The notes: generated by a model from the sequence alone, not told the origin. Positions 10,516-19,933 are shown, counted from the first letter of the stretch. The stretch is 61,157 nt of DNA from an uncultured Collinsella sp. (GCA_934643145.1 CAKUBM010000013.1:1-61157); one strand, 5' to 3'. Made by a program: numbers and translations.

Positions 10516-11526
10516 ATGGGTCGCGAGGGTGGTCGTTCTAAGGATGCTGGCAAGCCTGGTATTAAGGAAGTTGCTGCGGTGGCGGGGGTTTCGCCTACTA
10601 CGGTGTCTCGCGTTCTCAATAACCGTGGTTACATTAGCCAGGAGACTCGCGATAAGGTTCACGCTGCCATGGAGCGCGTTAACTACGCGCCTAACGATAT
10701 CGCCCGCGCCATGCTCAATGGCCGCCTTAATCTGATTGGCATGATCGTCCCCTTCGTGAGTAGTCCGTTTCATGCTCAGGTTGTGCAGGCAGTCGAGCGC
10801 ACGCTTGCAAAAAACGGCTTCAAGATGTTGCTGTGCAATAGTGCCAATCGACCAGATCGCGAGCGTTCCTATATCGAGATGCTCCGCCGCAACATGGTCG
10901 ATGGCGTTATCGTTAATTCGCTCAACATTGGTGCCGAGGCGTATGCCGAGATGGGTTTGAGCTTGGTTGGCATCGATTGTGATCTTGGCGAGGGTTCTGT
11001 TCAGATTGCAAGCGACAGCTATAGCATCGGAGAGCTCGCTACGCGCCGCCTGATTGATGACGGCTGCACGCGCATTCTGTGCCTTCGCAATAATAGTCGC
11101 ATGAGGATGCCAGGTAATAAGCGCTCCGAAGCATATTGCGACGTTGTCGCCGAGGCGGGCATGCCTGCACTCGTCCGCGAGATTGAGTTTGTTAAGCCCG
11201 ATGACGAAAAGGGTGCAGCGGTCACACAGATTCTCAAAGAGAACCCCGATATCGATGGTATCTTTGCCGGCGATGACACGATGGCCGCCATCTGCCTCAA
11301 CGTTATGAGGCAGCGCGGTTTGCGTGCGCCGGAGGACATCAAGGTGGTCGGTGCAGACGGCGCTCGTCGCACCATGACGTTTATGCCCGACTTGACGACT
11401 GTGCGCCAGGATATCGATCGCATTGGCGAGCTGGCGGCACAATCCATCATTGCACTTGTTAACGGAGAGCAGCCCGAGTCGAATATCAAGCTTCCCGTTG
11501 AGCTTATCGAGGGTAAGACCGCGTAA
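10516..11526 (+). CDS. LacI-family regulator of the sucrose/fructoside locus
   Basis: A 336-residue LacI/GalR-type regulator. The helix-turn-helix (IKEVAAVAGVSPTTVSRVLNN, split by the turn at Gly-Val-Ser) lies near residues 16-36. A periplasmic-binding-protein-like sugar domain follows, with IGMIVPFVSSPF and GIFAGDDTMA. The start follows GGGGGAGAGC. The gene precedes two GH32 enzymes and a PTS transporter, and LacI-type operators occur both in its own promoter and in the promoter of the next gene. It therefore most likely represses sucrose or fructo-oligosaccharide use until the sugar or its phosphate is present. Confidence 0.9.
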   Translation: MGREGGRSKDAGKPGIKEVAAVAGVSPTTVSRVLNNRGYISQETRDKVHAAMERVNYAPNDIARAMLNGRLNLIGMIVPFVSSPFHAQVVQAVERTLAKNGFKMLLCNSANRPDRERSYIEMLRRNMVDGVIVNSLNIGAEAYAEMGLSLVGIDCDLGEGSVQIASDSYSIGELATRRLIDDGCTRILCLRNNSRMRMPGNKRSEAYCDVVAEAGMPALVREIEFVKPDDEKGAAVTQILKENPDIDGIFAGDDTMAAICLNVMRQRGLRAPEDIKVVGADGARRTMTFMPDLTTVRQDIDRIGELAAQSIIALVNGEQPESNIKLPVELIEGKTA

Positions 11527-11628
11527 TTCAATTTCACAGCAAAAGAGCCCCTAAACGTCATCTATGACCGTTCACCGGCATATGTCAACCGTTTGCCGAC
11601 GACTGGAGCTGCAAAAAGACGTATCAGT

Positions 11629-11667
11629 ATGAAAACGTTTGACACATGAAAACGATTGACATATCTT
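11629..11667 (+). promoter_or_regulatory. Promoter with tandem LacI-type operators upstream of GH32 gene
   Basis: Two direct copies of ATGAAAACG(T/A)TTGACA sit at 11629-11644 and 11646-11661, 17 bp apart. The TTGACA ending the first copy (11639-11644) is spaced exactly 17 bp from TATCTT (11662-11667), giving a good -35/-10 pair whose spacer is the second operator. A regulator bound there would block RNA polymerase. A related site in the opposite sense (TCAACCGTTTG) lies at about 11585. Confidence 0.75.
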
Positions 11668-11709
11668 TCAATTGTTTCGAGTCGGCATCGTGTGGGAAGG
11701 AAGCCTCTG

Positions 11710-13092
11710 ATGCATAAGGTCTATTACCAGCCTGAGGGAATTTGGGTGGGCGACATCATGCCCTACGGCGAGGATGGCACGTTCTATCTCTATCATCAGC
11801 GCGATACGCGCAATCCTGGTCCTTTTGGCGAGCCGTTTGGTTGGGCGCTCGCTACGACCAAAGACTTTGTCGATTACAAGGACTTTGGTGAGAGCCTGGA
11901 GCGTGGCGGCGACGAGGAAGTCGACCAGTACATCTACGCTGGCACCGTCTTTAAGGTTGGCGAGAAGTATCACGCGCTGTATACGGGCTGCAACCGCGAC
12001 AAGGTCAAGGCACGCCTGATGAAGCAGGTCCTGCTCCACGCCACGAGTGATGACGCCGTTAAGTGGGAGAAAAACATCGCCGAGACGCTGCTTCCTCCGC
12101 AAGAGGGCTACGATGACCGCAACTGGCGCGATCCCTTTGTTCTGTGGGACGAGGAGAACGAGGAGTACATGCTCATCCTCGGCACGCGCGTGGGCGAGGA
12201 CAAGCGTCTGATGACTGGCCGTCTGGTCAAGTTCACCTCCAAGGACCTCGAGAACTGGGAGTTCCAGGGCGACTGGTGGAACCCGGGCCTGTACACCATG
12301 TTCGAGATGCCCGACCTGTTTAAGATGGGCGACTGGTGGTACCTGGTGTTCTCCGAGTACAGCGATGGCAACAAGACCCGCTACCGCATGTCTCGCTCCA
12401 TCAACGGCCCGTGGATCACTCCCGCCGACGACTCCTTCGATGGCCGTGCATACTACGCGGCCCGCACCGCATTCGACGGCGAGCGCCGCGTGCTCTTTGG
12501 CTGGGTCCCCACGCGCGATGAGGGCGGCGACCCCAGCTCGTATCTGTGGGGCGGCACCTTTATGCCGCTCGAGGTTGTCCAGCGCGAGGACGGTACGCTG
12601 GGTACGAAGCTTCCCGACAGCATGATCGCCGCGTTTGGCGAGGGCAAGGCTGTCGAGGCCTTCGAACTTTCCTGCGAGAGCGGTAAGGTTGAGCAGGTCC
12701 TGTCCGCAGATGCCGGTTCCACGTATCTGCTCGATGCCGACATCGAGCTCGGCGGCGACGCGGCGGGCTTCTCGGTGAAGTTTGCCGAGGATGCCGAGAC
12801 CGGCCTTGCCTATGAGTTCCGCGCTAACCTGCGTGAGGGCAAGCTCGAGTTTACGCCCGCGCCGCAGTATCCGTGGTTCCAGGTCAACAACATGGGCCTG
12901 GAGCGTCCGCTGTTCTTTAAGGGCGAGGGCACCCACCATGTGCGCCTGGTCGTTGACGACGACATCGCGACGATTTTTGTCGACGATGTCGCGCTTAACG
13001 CTCGCTTCTGCAACAAGCAGGGCCAGGGTGTGGCACTCACCGTCACCGACGGTACGCTCAAGTGCTCGTCGGCAACGATTGCAAGCCTCTAA
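11710..13092 (+). CDS. GH32-like beta-fructosidase with non-canonical nucleophile motif
   Basis: A 460-residue five-bladed propeller glycoside hydrolase. Instead of the usual W-M-N-D-P-N-G it has GIWVGDIMPYGEDGTFYLYHQ near residue 15, with Asp as likely nucleophile, then N-W-R-D-P-F (RDP motif) and M-F-E-M-P-D-L-F, which supplies the acid/base Glu. A C-terminal beta-sandwich follows. The start chosen (MHKVYYQPEG) follows GGAAGGAAG. It is the first gene after the LacI operators and is followed by a PTS EIIBC and a canonical GH32 enzyme. It may act on a different linkage or a phosphorylated fructoside; the precise substrate is not evident. Confidence 0.8.
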   Translation: MHKVYYQPEGIWVGDIMPYGEDGTFYLYHQRDTRNPGPFGEPFGWALATTKDFVDYKDFGESLERGGDEEVDQYIYAGTVFKVGEKYHALYTGCNRDKVKARLMKQVLLHATSDDAVKWEKNIAETLLPPQEGYDDRNWRDPFVLWDEENEEYMLILGTRVGEDKRLMTGRLVKFTSKDLENWEFQGDWWNPGLYTMFEMPDLFKMGDWWYLVFSEYSDGNKTRYRMSRSINGPWITPADDSFDGRAYYAARTAFDGERRVLFGWVPTRDEGGDPSSYLWGGTFMPLEVVQREDGTLGTKLPDSMIAAFGEGKAVEAFELSCESGKVEQVLSADAGSTYLLDADIELGGDAAGFSVKFAEDAETGLAYEFRANLREGKLEFTPAPQYPWFQVNNMGLERPLFFKGEGTHHVRLVVDDDIATIFVDDVALNARFCNKQGQGVALTVTDGTLKCSSATIASL

Positions 13093-13137
13093 CGGGGCGT
13101 TAATCTAGTCGTGTAGTAATCAGGATTGGAATGGGAC

Positions 13138-14589
13138 ATGGATTACAAAGAGATATCTCAGCAAGTCGTCGATAACGTCGGTGGCCTGGACAACATCGAG
13201 GGCGCTACGCACTGCGTCACGCGCCTGCGCCTGGTGCTCAAGGATGCGAGCAACTACAACAAGGCCGAACTCGAGAACATCGATGGCGTCAAGGGCGTGC
13301 TGTACAACAGCGGCCAGCTCATGATCATCTTTGGCACCGGCACCGTCAACAAGGTCTATGACGCCTTTATGGCTCTGACCGGCGTCAAGGAGATCAGCGC
13401 CTCCGAGGTCAAGGGTGCCGAGGCGGACAAGAAGGGTAAGATCTTCTCCGTCCTCAAGGTGTTCTCCGACATCTTCATCCCCATCATCCCCGCCTTCGTC
13501 GGCGCTGCCATCATCATCGGTCTTAAGTCGCTGATCGTGGCCAACGGCCTCTTTGGCATGGAAGGTAGCCTGGCCGACCAAAGCGAGTTCCTCAAGAACG
13601 TCGCGAGCTTCTTTGGCATCATCGCCACCACCTTCGATTACCTGCCTGTCCTGGTGATGTACAGCGCGGTTAAGCGTTTTGGCGGCAACCCGATCCTGGG
13701 CATCCTCGTCGGTATCGTCATGGTTCACCCGAGCCTTATGAACCGCAACACGTTCGTTATGGATCCGACGGGCGCTGAGTATTGGAACTTTGGCCCGCTC
13801 TCCATCCCCATGGTTGCCTTCCAGGGTGGCGTATTCCCCGCAATCCTGACTGCTTGGTTTATGGCTAAGGTCGAGAAGATCGCCCAGAAGTACATCCCCG
13901 AGGTCGTCTCGTTCGTCTTTGTTCCGACCGTTACCCTGATTCTTGCCAACGTTGCTCTGTTCACCGTGTTCGGCCCGCTCGGCAACCTGATCGGCGATGT
14001 GCTCGCCGGCGTGATCGATGTCCTGTACAACAGGATGGGTGTCTTTGGCGCCTTCGTGTTTGCCGCATTCCTGCAGCCGCTCGTTGTTACCGGTACGCAC
14101 CAGTTTATCCAGGGCATCGAGGCTAACCTCGTTGCCACGACTGGCTTCAACTACATTCAGGCCATCTGGTCCGTCTCCATCATTGCCCAGGGCGGCGGCG
14201 CCATCGGCATGTACCTCATCCACAAGAAGCACTCCAAGGAGCGCAGCATCTGCATGTCCTCCTTTATCCCGACGCTGGTCGGCATCTCGGAGCCCGCAAT
14301 CTTTGCTGCGAATATGCGCTACTCGATCATCCCGTTCATCTGCGCTTGCATCGGTGCAGGCTGCGGCGGCGCCTTCGTCAAGCTCTTTGAGGTTCGCGCT
14401 ATCGGCCAGGGCCTGACCGGCGTGCTCGGCTTGCTCATCGTCACTCCCGAGACGCTCGTGTGGTACGTGGTCGGCAACCTCATTGCCTTCTTTGTGCCGA
14501 TCATCCTCATTTTTGCCTACAACAAGGCAAAGGGTGTTCCGACCACCGACGCCGAGGGCGCTGGCGCTGGTTTCGATGTCAGCTTCTAG
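13138..14589 (+). CDS. PTS sugar transporter EIIBC (sucrose/beta-glucoside class)
   Basis: A 483-residue phosphotransferase permease. The N-terminal EIIB domain carries the phosphorylated cysteine in HCVTRLRL (C26). The EIIC membrane domain from about residue 100 has roughly ten helices and the G-I-S-E-P-A-I-F sequence typical of the glucose/sucrose family. No EIIA domain is attached, so a separate EIIA must donate phosphate. It sits between two GH32 genes with short gaps and should deliver sucrose 6-phosphate or a related phosphorylated fructoside to the following enzyme. Confidence 0.9.
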   Translation: MDYKEISQQVVDNVGGLDNIEGATHCVTRLRLVLKDASNYNKAELENIDGVKGVLYNSGQLMIIFGTGTVNKVYDAFMALTGVKEISASEVKGAEADKKGKIFSVLKVFSDIFIPIIPAFVGAAIIIGLKSLIVANGLFGMEGSLADQSEFLKNVASFFGIIATTFDYLPVLVMYSAVKRFGGNPILGILVGIVMVHPSLMNRNTFVMDPTGAEYWNFGPLSIPMVAFQGGVFPAILTAWFMAKVEKIAQKYIPEVVSFVFVPTVTLILANVALFTVFGPLGNLIGDVLAGVIDVLYNRMGVFGAFVFAAFLQPLVVTGTHQFIQGIEANLVATTGFNYIQAIWSVSIIAQGGGAIGMYLIHKKHSKERSICMSSFIPTLVGISEPAIFAANMRYSIIPFICACIGAGCGGAFVKLFEVRAIGQGLTGVLGLLIVTPETLVWYVVGNLIAFFVPIILIFAYNKAKGVPTTDAEGAGAGFDVSF

Positions 14590-14689
14590 ATTGAAGTCGA
14601 CAATGTAATCAACGGGCTGGCCCGTTAGGGGAGGGCGTTCGGCTTGCTTGGCCGGGCGTCCTTTCCTCTCAATGAGAAGGACAAATGAC

Positions 14690-16132
14690 ATGTTCAATCA
14701 AAAGAGCAAGGTGACGCGCTCAGGCTACGAGCAGTGGCGCGCTGGTCAGGATAAGGCGGCGGCTCGCATTGCCGCCGATTCGGAGAGGCTTGTGTTTCAC
14801 ATTGAGCCCGAGCTCGGCTGGCTCAACGACCCCAACGGACTGGTGCAGGTTGGCGATACCTACCACATCTATCACCAGTACGATCCGTTTGATGCCGCGC
14901 ACGGCGGACCGGTCCTTTGGAACCATCTGACGACAAAGGATTTTGTGACGTACGAGAATCGGGGCCCGGCGCTCTTCCCCGATTCCGACATAGATTCGAG
15001 CGGTGCGTACTCTGGGTCGGCGTTTATGCACGACGGCAAGGTCCACTACTTCTATACCGGCAACGTCAAGCATTTTGACCGCGATGACTACGACTACGTG
15101 TTGACGGGGCGCGATCAAAACCAGATTCATATGGTTACCGATAACCCCGACGAGCTGGGCGAAAAGCGTCTGGCGGTCGGTCCGCTCGATTATCCCGACG
15201 ACATCGGTACCCACGTGCGCGATCCCAAGATTCTTGAGCACGATGGCGTCTATTACATGGTGCTGGGCGCGCGCACGAAAGATGACCGCGGATGCGTGCT
15301 CGTGTTCACGTCGTGCGATTTGGAATCTTGGAAATATGCGACGCGCATTGAGTTGGACGAGAAGTTTGGCTTTATGTGGGAGTGCCCCGACCTGTTTGAG
15401 TTGGATGGCGAACTCGTGCTCGTCTGCTGTCCACAGGGTGTGCCCGCCGAGGGCTGGCGTTACCACAACCCGCACCAGTGCGTATGGTTCTGCATTGAGG
15501 CCGATTGGGAGGCTCCGAGCTTTAAGGTCGTCGACCAGGGCATGCCGCCGATGGTCGACGCGGGATTTGATTTCTACGCGCCCCAGTCCTTTGAGGACAA
15601 TGAGGGCCGTCGCCTGATGATCGGCTGGGTTGGTTGTCCCGATGCAACAGTGGAGAATCCGACGGTTGAGCGCGGCTGGCAGTGCGCACTGACGGTGCCG
15701 CGCCAGCTGAGTATGCACGACGGCAAGCTCTGCCAGTGGCCTGCCCGTGAGCTCGAAAAGCTGCGCGGTGATTGCGCGCATGTTCATGCTGGCGAGACCG
15801 TCGCGGAACCGGGCCGCCTGTTTGATGCCGTTATTTCCTGCGAAGGGGCAAAGACTGTCGAGCTCGAGATCCGCGAGGGCGTTACCGTGCGCTTTGCAGA
15901 CGGCAAGCTCACGCTCGATATGGGCGTTGAGGGCTATGGGCGTGAGGTAAGGTCGGTTGAGATCGGTGAACTTCACGATCTGCGCGTTCTGTCGGATACG
16001 ACCTTGGTAGAGATTTTCGCCAACGGCGGAGAGACTGCGCTCACAAGCCGTACGTATTCGCCTGCGGCATCCACGATAAGGCTGCTCGTCGAGGGCACGG
16101 CATCGATGAAGTTTTACCGTCTTGCCAAGTAG
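14690..16132 (+). CDS. scrB: Sucrose-6-phosphate hydrolase / beta-fructofuranosidase (GH32)
   Basis: A 480-residue canonical GH32 enzyme. WLNDPNG with nucleophile D47, H-V-R-D-P-K for the transition-state aspartate, and W-E-C-P-D-L-F with the acid/base glutamate are all present, followed by a C-terminal beta-sandwich. Its position right after a sucrose-type PTS permease supports hydrolysis of sucrose 6-phosphate to glucose 6-phosphate and fructose. The start MFNQKSKV follows GAGAAGGA; an in-frame ATG six codons earlier is possible. It probably shares the LacI-controlled transcript with the two genes upstream. Confidence 0.88.
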   Translation: MFNQKSKVTRSGYEQWRAGQDKAAARIAADSERLVFHIEPELGWLNDPNGLVQVGDTYHIYHQYDPFDAAHGGPVLWNHLTTKDFVTYENRGPALFPDSDIDSSGAYSGSAFMHDGKVHYFYTGNVKHFDRDDYDYVLTGRDQNQIHMVTDNPDELGEKRLAVGPLDYPDDIGTHVRDPKILEHDGVYYMVLGARTKDDRGCVLVFTSCDLESWKYATRIELDEKFGFMWECPDLFELDGELVLVCCPQGVPAEGWRYHNPHQCVWFCIEADWEAPSFKVVDQGMPPMVDAGFDFYAPQSFEDNEGRRLMIGWVGCPDATVENPTVERGWQCALTVPRQLSMHDGKLCQWPARELEKLRGDCAHVHAGETVAEPGRLFDAVISCEGAKTVELEIREGVTVRFADGKLTLDMGVEGYGREVRSVEIGELHDLRVLSDTTLVEIFANGGETALTSRTYSPAASTIRLLVEGTASMKFYRLAK

Positions 16133-16254
16133 CCTGCGTGCAGTGGGATAAATAATCGACGGTTACCGTTTATCGCATATAGCTACCGTTTGCGGTATAA
16201 GCAACAGATTTTTCTGAAGCGTGTAAAATCTTTTACCAAGCACGGAGTTTTTCA

Positions 16255-16298
16255 GGGAGACGTCGTCCTTTGTTATAGGCGAAGGGCGGCGTCTCTCT
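16255..16298 (+). terminator. Hairpin after the sucrose locus
   Basis: GGGAGACGTCGTCC pairs with GGGCGGCGTCTCTC around a 15-base loop. No T-run follows. Upstream at 16164 and 16184 there are two direct copies of TACCGTT, 20 bp apart, of unknown role. Confidence 0.45.
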
Positions 16299-16382
16299 GG
16301 CGCTTGTATGCCGGTGCGCAACGGCGTGGCGGCAGTGCGTTGAGTAATGAAAATGCCAACGGCTAGATAGGTAGTGATGATA

Positions 16383-17237
16383 ATGGGCAAGTACGTAATC
16401 GTGGTTGAGTCTGGGTCGGATGTGACGCCGGAGCTCTGCGAGCGCTATGGCATCGTGCGCGTGCCCATGCATGTCACGATTGGCGACGAGACCGTCGAAG
16501 ACGGATCGATCGACCCGCTTGAGATTTACTCGCGCTGCAACGAGTTTGGTGTGATGCCCAAGACCAGCGGTTGCTCGCCGGCGGATTTTGCGCATGTGTA
16601 CGACCGCATCCACGCCGAGCGGCCCGATGCGACCATTTTGCATCTTGCGTATTCCGAGGTTACGACCTGCTCGCATCAGTCGTCGAAGATTGCGGCAAAG
16701 GGCCGCGATTACGTCTTCTCCATGGATACGCGCTTTGTGTCGGTGGGCCAGTCGCTTGTCGCCGTTGAGACCGCCAAGTATATCGAAGCCCATCCGGATG
16801 CCACCGTCGACGAGATTTTCGCCTTTACCAATTCCGTTATGGACCGCGTGCTGTTGGGCTTTGTCCCCACCGATCTCGCCTTCCTTAAGGCAGGCGGTCG
16901 TTTGTCCAACGTGGCATTCCTCGGTGCCCATCTGCTCAAGATTAAGCCCTGCATTGAGGTAACGGGTGGCAAATTCGTGGCGACCAAGAAGTTCCGCGGC
17001 TCTATGCTCAAATGCGCCCGTGCCTTTATTGACCACATGGTTGCGAAGGGCGATATTGATTACTCGCACATTGGTTTGGCGTATTCAGTGGGCCTTTCCG
17101 AGGAGCTGCGCGACGACATGGAAGTCTATGCGCATGACCTGGGCTTTAAGGACATTACATGGACTCAGGTCGGCGGCGTCATCTCGAGCCACTGCGGCCC
17201 GACCGCCTTTGGCGCGGTGCTTACGCTTAAGGCGTAA
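16383..17237 (+). CDS. DegV-family fatty-acid-binding protein
   Basis: A 284-residue DegV protein. The family start VIVVESGSDVTPEL, the SGCSPADF segment (usually T-S-x-P) and the C-terminal GGVISSHCGPTAFG are all present. In Firmicutes such proteins (FakB) bind a fatty acid and present it to the FakA kinase for phospholipid synthesis. Neither a FakA kinase nor other lipid genes are next to it, so it may be one of several DegV copies. Two other possible starts lie 6 and 9 bases upstream; MGKYVIVV was chosen because of its spacing from AGGTAG. Confidence 0.88.
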   Translation: MGKYVIVVESGSDVTPELCERYGIVRVPMHVTIGDETVEDGSIDPLEIYSRCNEFGVMPKTSGCSPADFAHVYDRIHAERPDATILHLAYSEVTTCSHQSSKIAAKGRDYVFSMDTRFVSVGQSLVAVETAKYIEAHPDATVDEIFAFTNSVMDRVLLGFVPTDLAFLKAGGRLSNVAFLGAHLLKIKPCIEVTGGKFVATKKFRGSMLKCARAFIDHMVAKGDIDYSHIGLAYSVGLSEELRDDMEVYAHDLGFKDITWTQVGGVISSHCGPTAFGAVLTLKA

Positions 17238-17268
17238 GGCCTGGCGACTATCGATTTCTATTGCCACG

Positions 17269-17305
17269 GCGGCGGGCGGGTTGCGATAACCTTCCCGCCG
17301 CTTTT
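17269..17305 (+). terminator. Terminator of the degV gene
   Basis: GCGGCGGGCGGG pairs with CCTTCCCGCCGC and is followed by TTTT. It lies about 30 bp after the DegV stop. Confidence 0.75.
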
Positions 17306-17424
17306 GCGTGGAGTCAAATAGGACGATCTAATTGACCGCTAAACCGTTTCGCCATCAGGCGTATGGGCTAGAATGGCTCTGGCATTTTAATTGACAAAAA
17401 CCAAAGAGAGGCAAGGTTGCGGGA

Positions 17425-18243
17425 ATGGCTGAGATGACGCTTGAGGGTGTGGATGCTCATCCCGAGGACTCTGCGTATGCCCTGGGTCGCGTGCATTCGA
17501 TCGAGACGATGGGAACGGTCGACGGGCCCGGCATCCGCTTTGTGGTGTTTGTTCAGGGCTGTCCTATGCGCTGCGCGTATTGCCACAATCCCGATACCTG
17601 GTCTGTTAACGGCGGCACGATGGTGACCGTCGAGCATCTCATGGACGAGTTCCAGAGTAACCATGAGTTCTACCGTAGCGGCGGCATTACCGTTTCGGGC
17701 GGCGAACCGCTCCTGCAGCCCGAGTTTTTGGCCGACCTGTTCCGTGCAATGCACAACAACCCCGATGGCCGCGTGCATACCTGCCTAGACAGCTGCGGAT
17801 ATGCGTTTGACCCCAACCACCCCGAGAAGTTCGACGCTGTGCTCAACGAGACCGATATGGTGCTGCTCGACATTAAGCATGCCAATCCGGTTGAGCACAA
17901 AAAGTTGACCGGATGCGATCCTGCGCGCATTCTGGCGTTTGGCGATGAGCTTGCTCGTCGAAAGATCAAGGTCGTTATCCGTCACGTGGTGGTGCCGGGC
18001 ATTACCGACACGGTGGAGGAGTGTGAGGCGCTCGGCCGCTTGATTGCCCCGTGGCACAACGTGGTGGGTCTGGAAATGCTGCCGTATCACACCATGGGTG
18101 TCGTCAAATATGAGCAGCTGGGGATCCCCTATAAGCTCGAGGGCGTGCCCCAGATGGATACCGCGCGCATGCCCGAGCTGCGCAACGCCGTCATGGCCGG
18201 CATGAAAAAGCGCCGCGCCGAACTCAAAAACGCCATCGGCTAA
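17425..18243 (+). CDS. pflA: Pyruvate formate-lyase activating enzyme (radical SAM)
   Basis: A 272-residue radical SAM activase. The iron-sulfur motif GCPMRCAYC (C46, C50, C53) is followed by the glycine-rich SAM-binding GGITVSGGEPLLQ, both typical of PflA. It abstracts a hydrogen from the glycine of the radical domain. In this genome the target should be G58 of the separate 83-residue protein at 9952-10203. The gene lies 7.2 kb from pflB, separated by the sucrose locus and degV, and has its own promoter region. Confidence 0.95.
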   Translation: MAEMTLEGVDAHPEDSAYALGRVHSIETMGTVDGPGIRFVVFVQGCPMRCAYCHNPDTWSVNGGTMVTVEHLMDEFQSNHEFYRSGGITVSGGEPLLQPEFLADLFRAMHNNPDGRVHTCLDSCGYAFDPNHPEKFDAVLNETDMVLLDIKHANPVEHKKLTGCDPARILAFGDELARRKIKVVIRHVVVPGITDTVEECEALGRLIAPWHNVVGLEMLPYHTMGVVKYEQLGIPYKLEGVPQMDTARMPELRNAVMAGMKKRRAELKNAIG

Positions 18244-18375
18244 CGAGCTACAGCCATAGCGGAGGCTCTGTTTGATACGAGAGCTGCACTGGCTCAGCGT
18301 GTTCGTTTGGCGAGGTCAAACAAAATGCTGGTACCATACCGTGGTTAAGAATTTCGTATAGGTTTGGGGGATGGT

Positions 18376-19116
18376 ATGGCTACCATCGCGATTATCGGCG
18401 CGCTCGAAAAAGAGGTCATGCAGATTAAGGAAGAGCTGAGCGACGTTCACGTGGCGAAAGAGGCTGGTTTGAACGTTGTGAGTGGCGAGTTGGACGGCAT
18501 ATCGATGGTTGCCACGACGGCGGGCATGGGCACGGTGAACGCTGCTGCCGCAACGCAGCACCTCATTAGCAAGTATGCACCACGAGCTGTAGTGTTCTCG
18601 GGCATTGCGGGCGGCCTAAATCCCAAGCTCCATATCGACGACGTGGTCATTGGCAAATGCCTGCGCTATCTGGATACCGATATGGCGCTTATCGCCGAGT
18701 CGGCACCGGGGCTCGAGGAGTTCGCCTCGACGCCTGCGTTGGTCGACATTGCCGCCGATGTGTTGGCTGAGCATGGGTTTGTCGATGCTTCGACAAATGT
18801 GGCCACCTCGAACGAAGGCTCCAAGCAGTTCCTGATCGGCACCATTGCCACGGGCAACCGCTTTGTGGCGGACGGTGCCATGCGCGATGCCGCGATTGAA
18901 GCGACTCATGCCGATTGCGTTGGTATGGAGGGCGCGGCAATTGCCCACGTCGCAACGAAGAATGGTGTTAATTGCCTGGTGCTCCGTGCTATCAGCGATA
19001 ATTGTGACGAGGCATACGATGCGTTTTGCGACCACGAGTTCGATCTGTTTGAGTATGCCCGCACCGCGAGCGGCATCACGCTCGATATTGTCCGCCGCAT
19101 TGCCGCTGCGCAGTAG
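18376..19116 (+). CDS. mtnN: 5'-methylthioadenosine/S-adenosylhomocysteine nucleosidase
   Basis: A 246-residue nucleosidase of the PNP/UDP family. The N-terminal IAIIGALEKEV, the segment VVFSGIAGGL and the nucleobase/ribose site C-V-G-M-E-G-A-A-I-A-H-V followed by V-L-R-A-I-S-D are diagnostic. It cleaves the adenine from MTA and SAH, by-products of SAM use. The preceding pflA consumes SAM, but via 5'-deoxyadenosine, so the proximity may be coincidence or may reflect salvage of that nucleoside. ATG at 18376 was preferred over an upstream TTG because of the GGGGGA ribosome site. Confidence 0.92.
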   Translation: MATIAIIGALEKEVMQIKEELSDVHVAKEAGLNVVSGELDGISMVATTAGMGTVNAAAATQHLISKYAPRAVVFSGIAGGLNPKLHIDDVVIGKCLRYLDTDMALIAESAPGLEEFASTPALVDIAADVLAEHGFVDASTNVATSNEGSKQFLIGTIATGNRFVADGAMRDAAIEATHADCVGMEGAAIAHVATKNGVNCLVLRAISDNCDEAYDAFCDHEFDLFEYARTASGITLDIVRRIAAAQ

Positions 19117-19155
19117 CGCAGTTTTGTTGTAAGCACCTACGACCAAGGAGTGTCC

Positions 19156-19746
19156 ATGGCCGATTCCATTAACTATCAGCTTGCCAAGTTTGTCGCAAGC
19201 TACGGCAAGGTTTCGCAGATTCCCGAGTCCACCTGCCCCGAGGTGAGCTTTGTCGGTCGCTCTAACGTGGGCAAGTCGTCGATTATGAACAAGCTCTTTG
19301 GCCGCAAGAACCTGGTCAAGGTTTCCAGTACGCCGGGCAAGACGAGCAACATCAACTTCTTTGAGGCCGACGACGTGCATTTCGTGGACCTGCCGGGTTA
19401 CGGTTTCGCCCGTCGCTCCAAGGCCGAGCGCGACCGTTGGGCCGAGCTCATCGGTGACTTCTTCGACTCCGAGCGCAGCTTTAACCTGGTTGTGTCGCTG
19501 GTGGACATTCGTCACGACCCCAGCAAGCTCGACCACGACATGATCGACTACCTACAGGGCAACGAATTCAACTTTATCGTCTGCCTCACCAAAGCCGACA
19601 AGCTCAGCCGCACCCAGCAGGCTCGCCAGGCAGCAGCCATCAAAAAGCAGCTCAACGTCCCGTCCGAGAACGTGATCATTACAAGTTCCCAGACGGGCAC
19701 CGGCATCGACGAGCTTAAAAAACGCATCGCCGAGGCCTGCCTCTGA
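19156..19746 (+). CDS. engB: Ribosome biogenesis GTPase EngB/YsxC
   Basis: A 196-residue TRAFAC GTPase. G1 is GRSNVGKSS, G3 is DLPGYGFA and G4 is TKAD, with the EngB hallmark STPGKTSNINFF in the switch I region. It acts late in assembly of the large ribosomal subunit and is usually essential. The start ATG (19156) follows AAGGAG; a GTG two codons earlier is possible. It is probably expressed with the nucleosidase gene 39 bp upstream. Confidence 0.95.
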   Translation: MADSINYQLAKFVASYGKVSQIPESTCPEVSFVGRSNVGKSSIMNKLFGRKNLVKVSSTPGKTSNINFFEADDVHFVDLPGYGFARRSKAERDRWAELIGDFFDSERSFNLVVSLVDIRHDPSKLDHDMIDYLQGNEFNFIVCLTKADKLSRTQQARQAAAIKKQLNVPSENVIITSSQTGTGIDELKKRIAEACL

Positions 19747-19868
19747 TGTGCCCAGGCACGCGACCTTGCCCCTCAAGCCTGCGGGCATGGCCTCAAGGCC
19801 TATGCCCTTGTCTTTCGGGGTAATCTCGCGCACCTGGACACATCAGTCGTAAGGACGCACGACCGCCC

Positions 19869-19927
19869 TTGACTTGAAGCACGCTCAAAGGTTTACGATG
19901 CCTCCTGAAGTACGTACTTTGGGAGGC
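19869..19927 (+). promoter_or_regulatory. Promoter and ribosome-site-masking hairpin before aldo/keto reductase
   Basis: TTGACT (19869) and TACGAT (19894) may form a promoter. Right after it, GCCTCCTGAAGTA pairs with TACTTTGGGAGGC (19900-19927). The 3' arm contains the GGGAGG ribosome site of the next gene and is followed by TTTTCT. The hairpin could act as a terminator for upstream transcription or hide the ribosome site. Confidence 0.45.
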
Positions 19928-19933
19928 TTTTCT

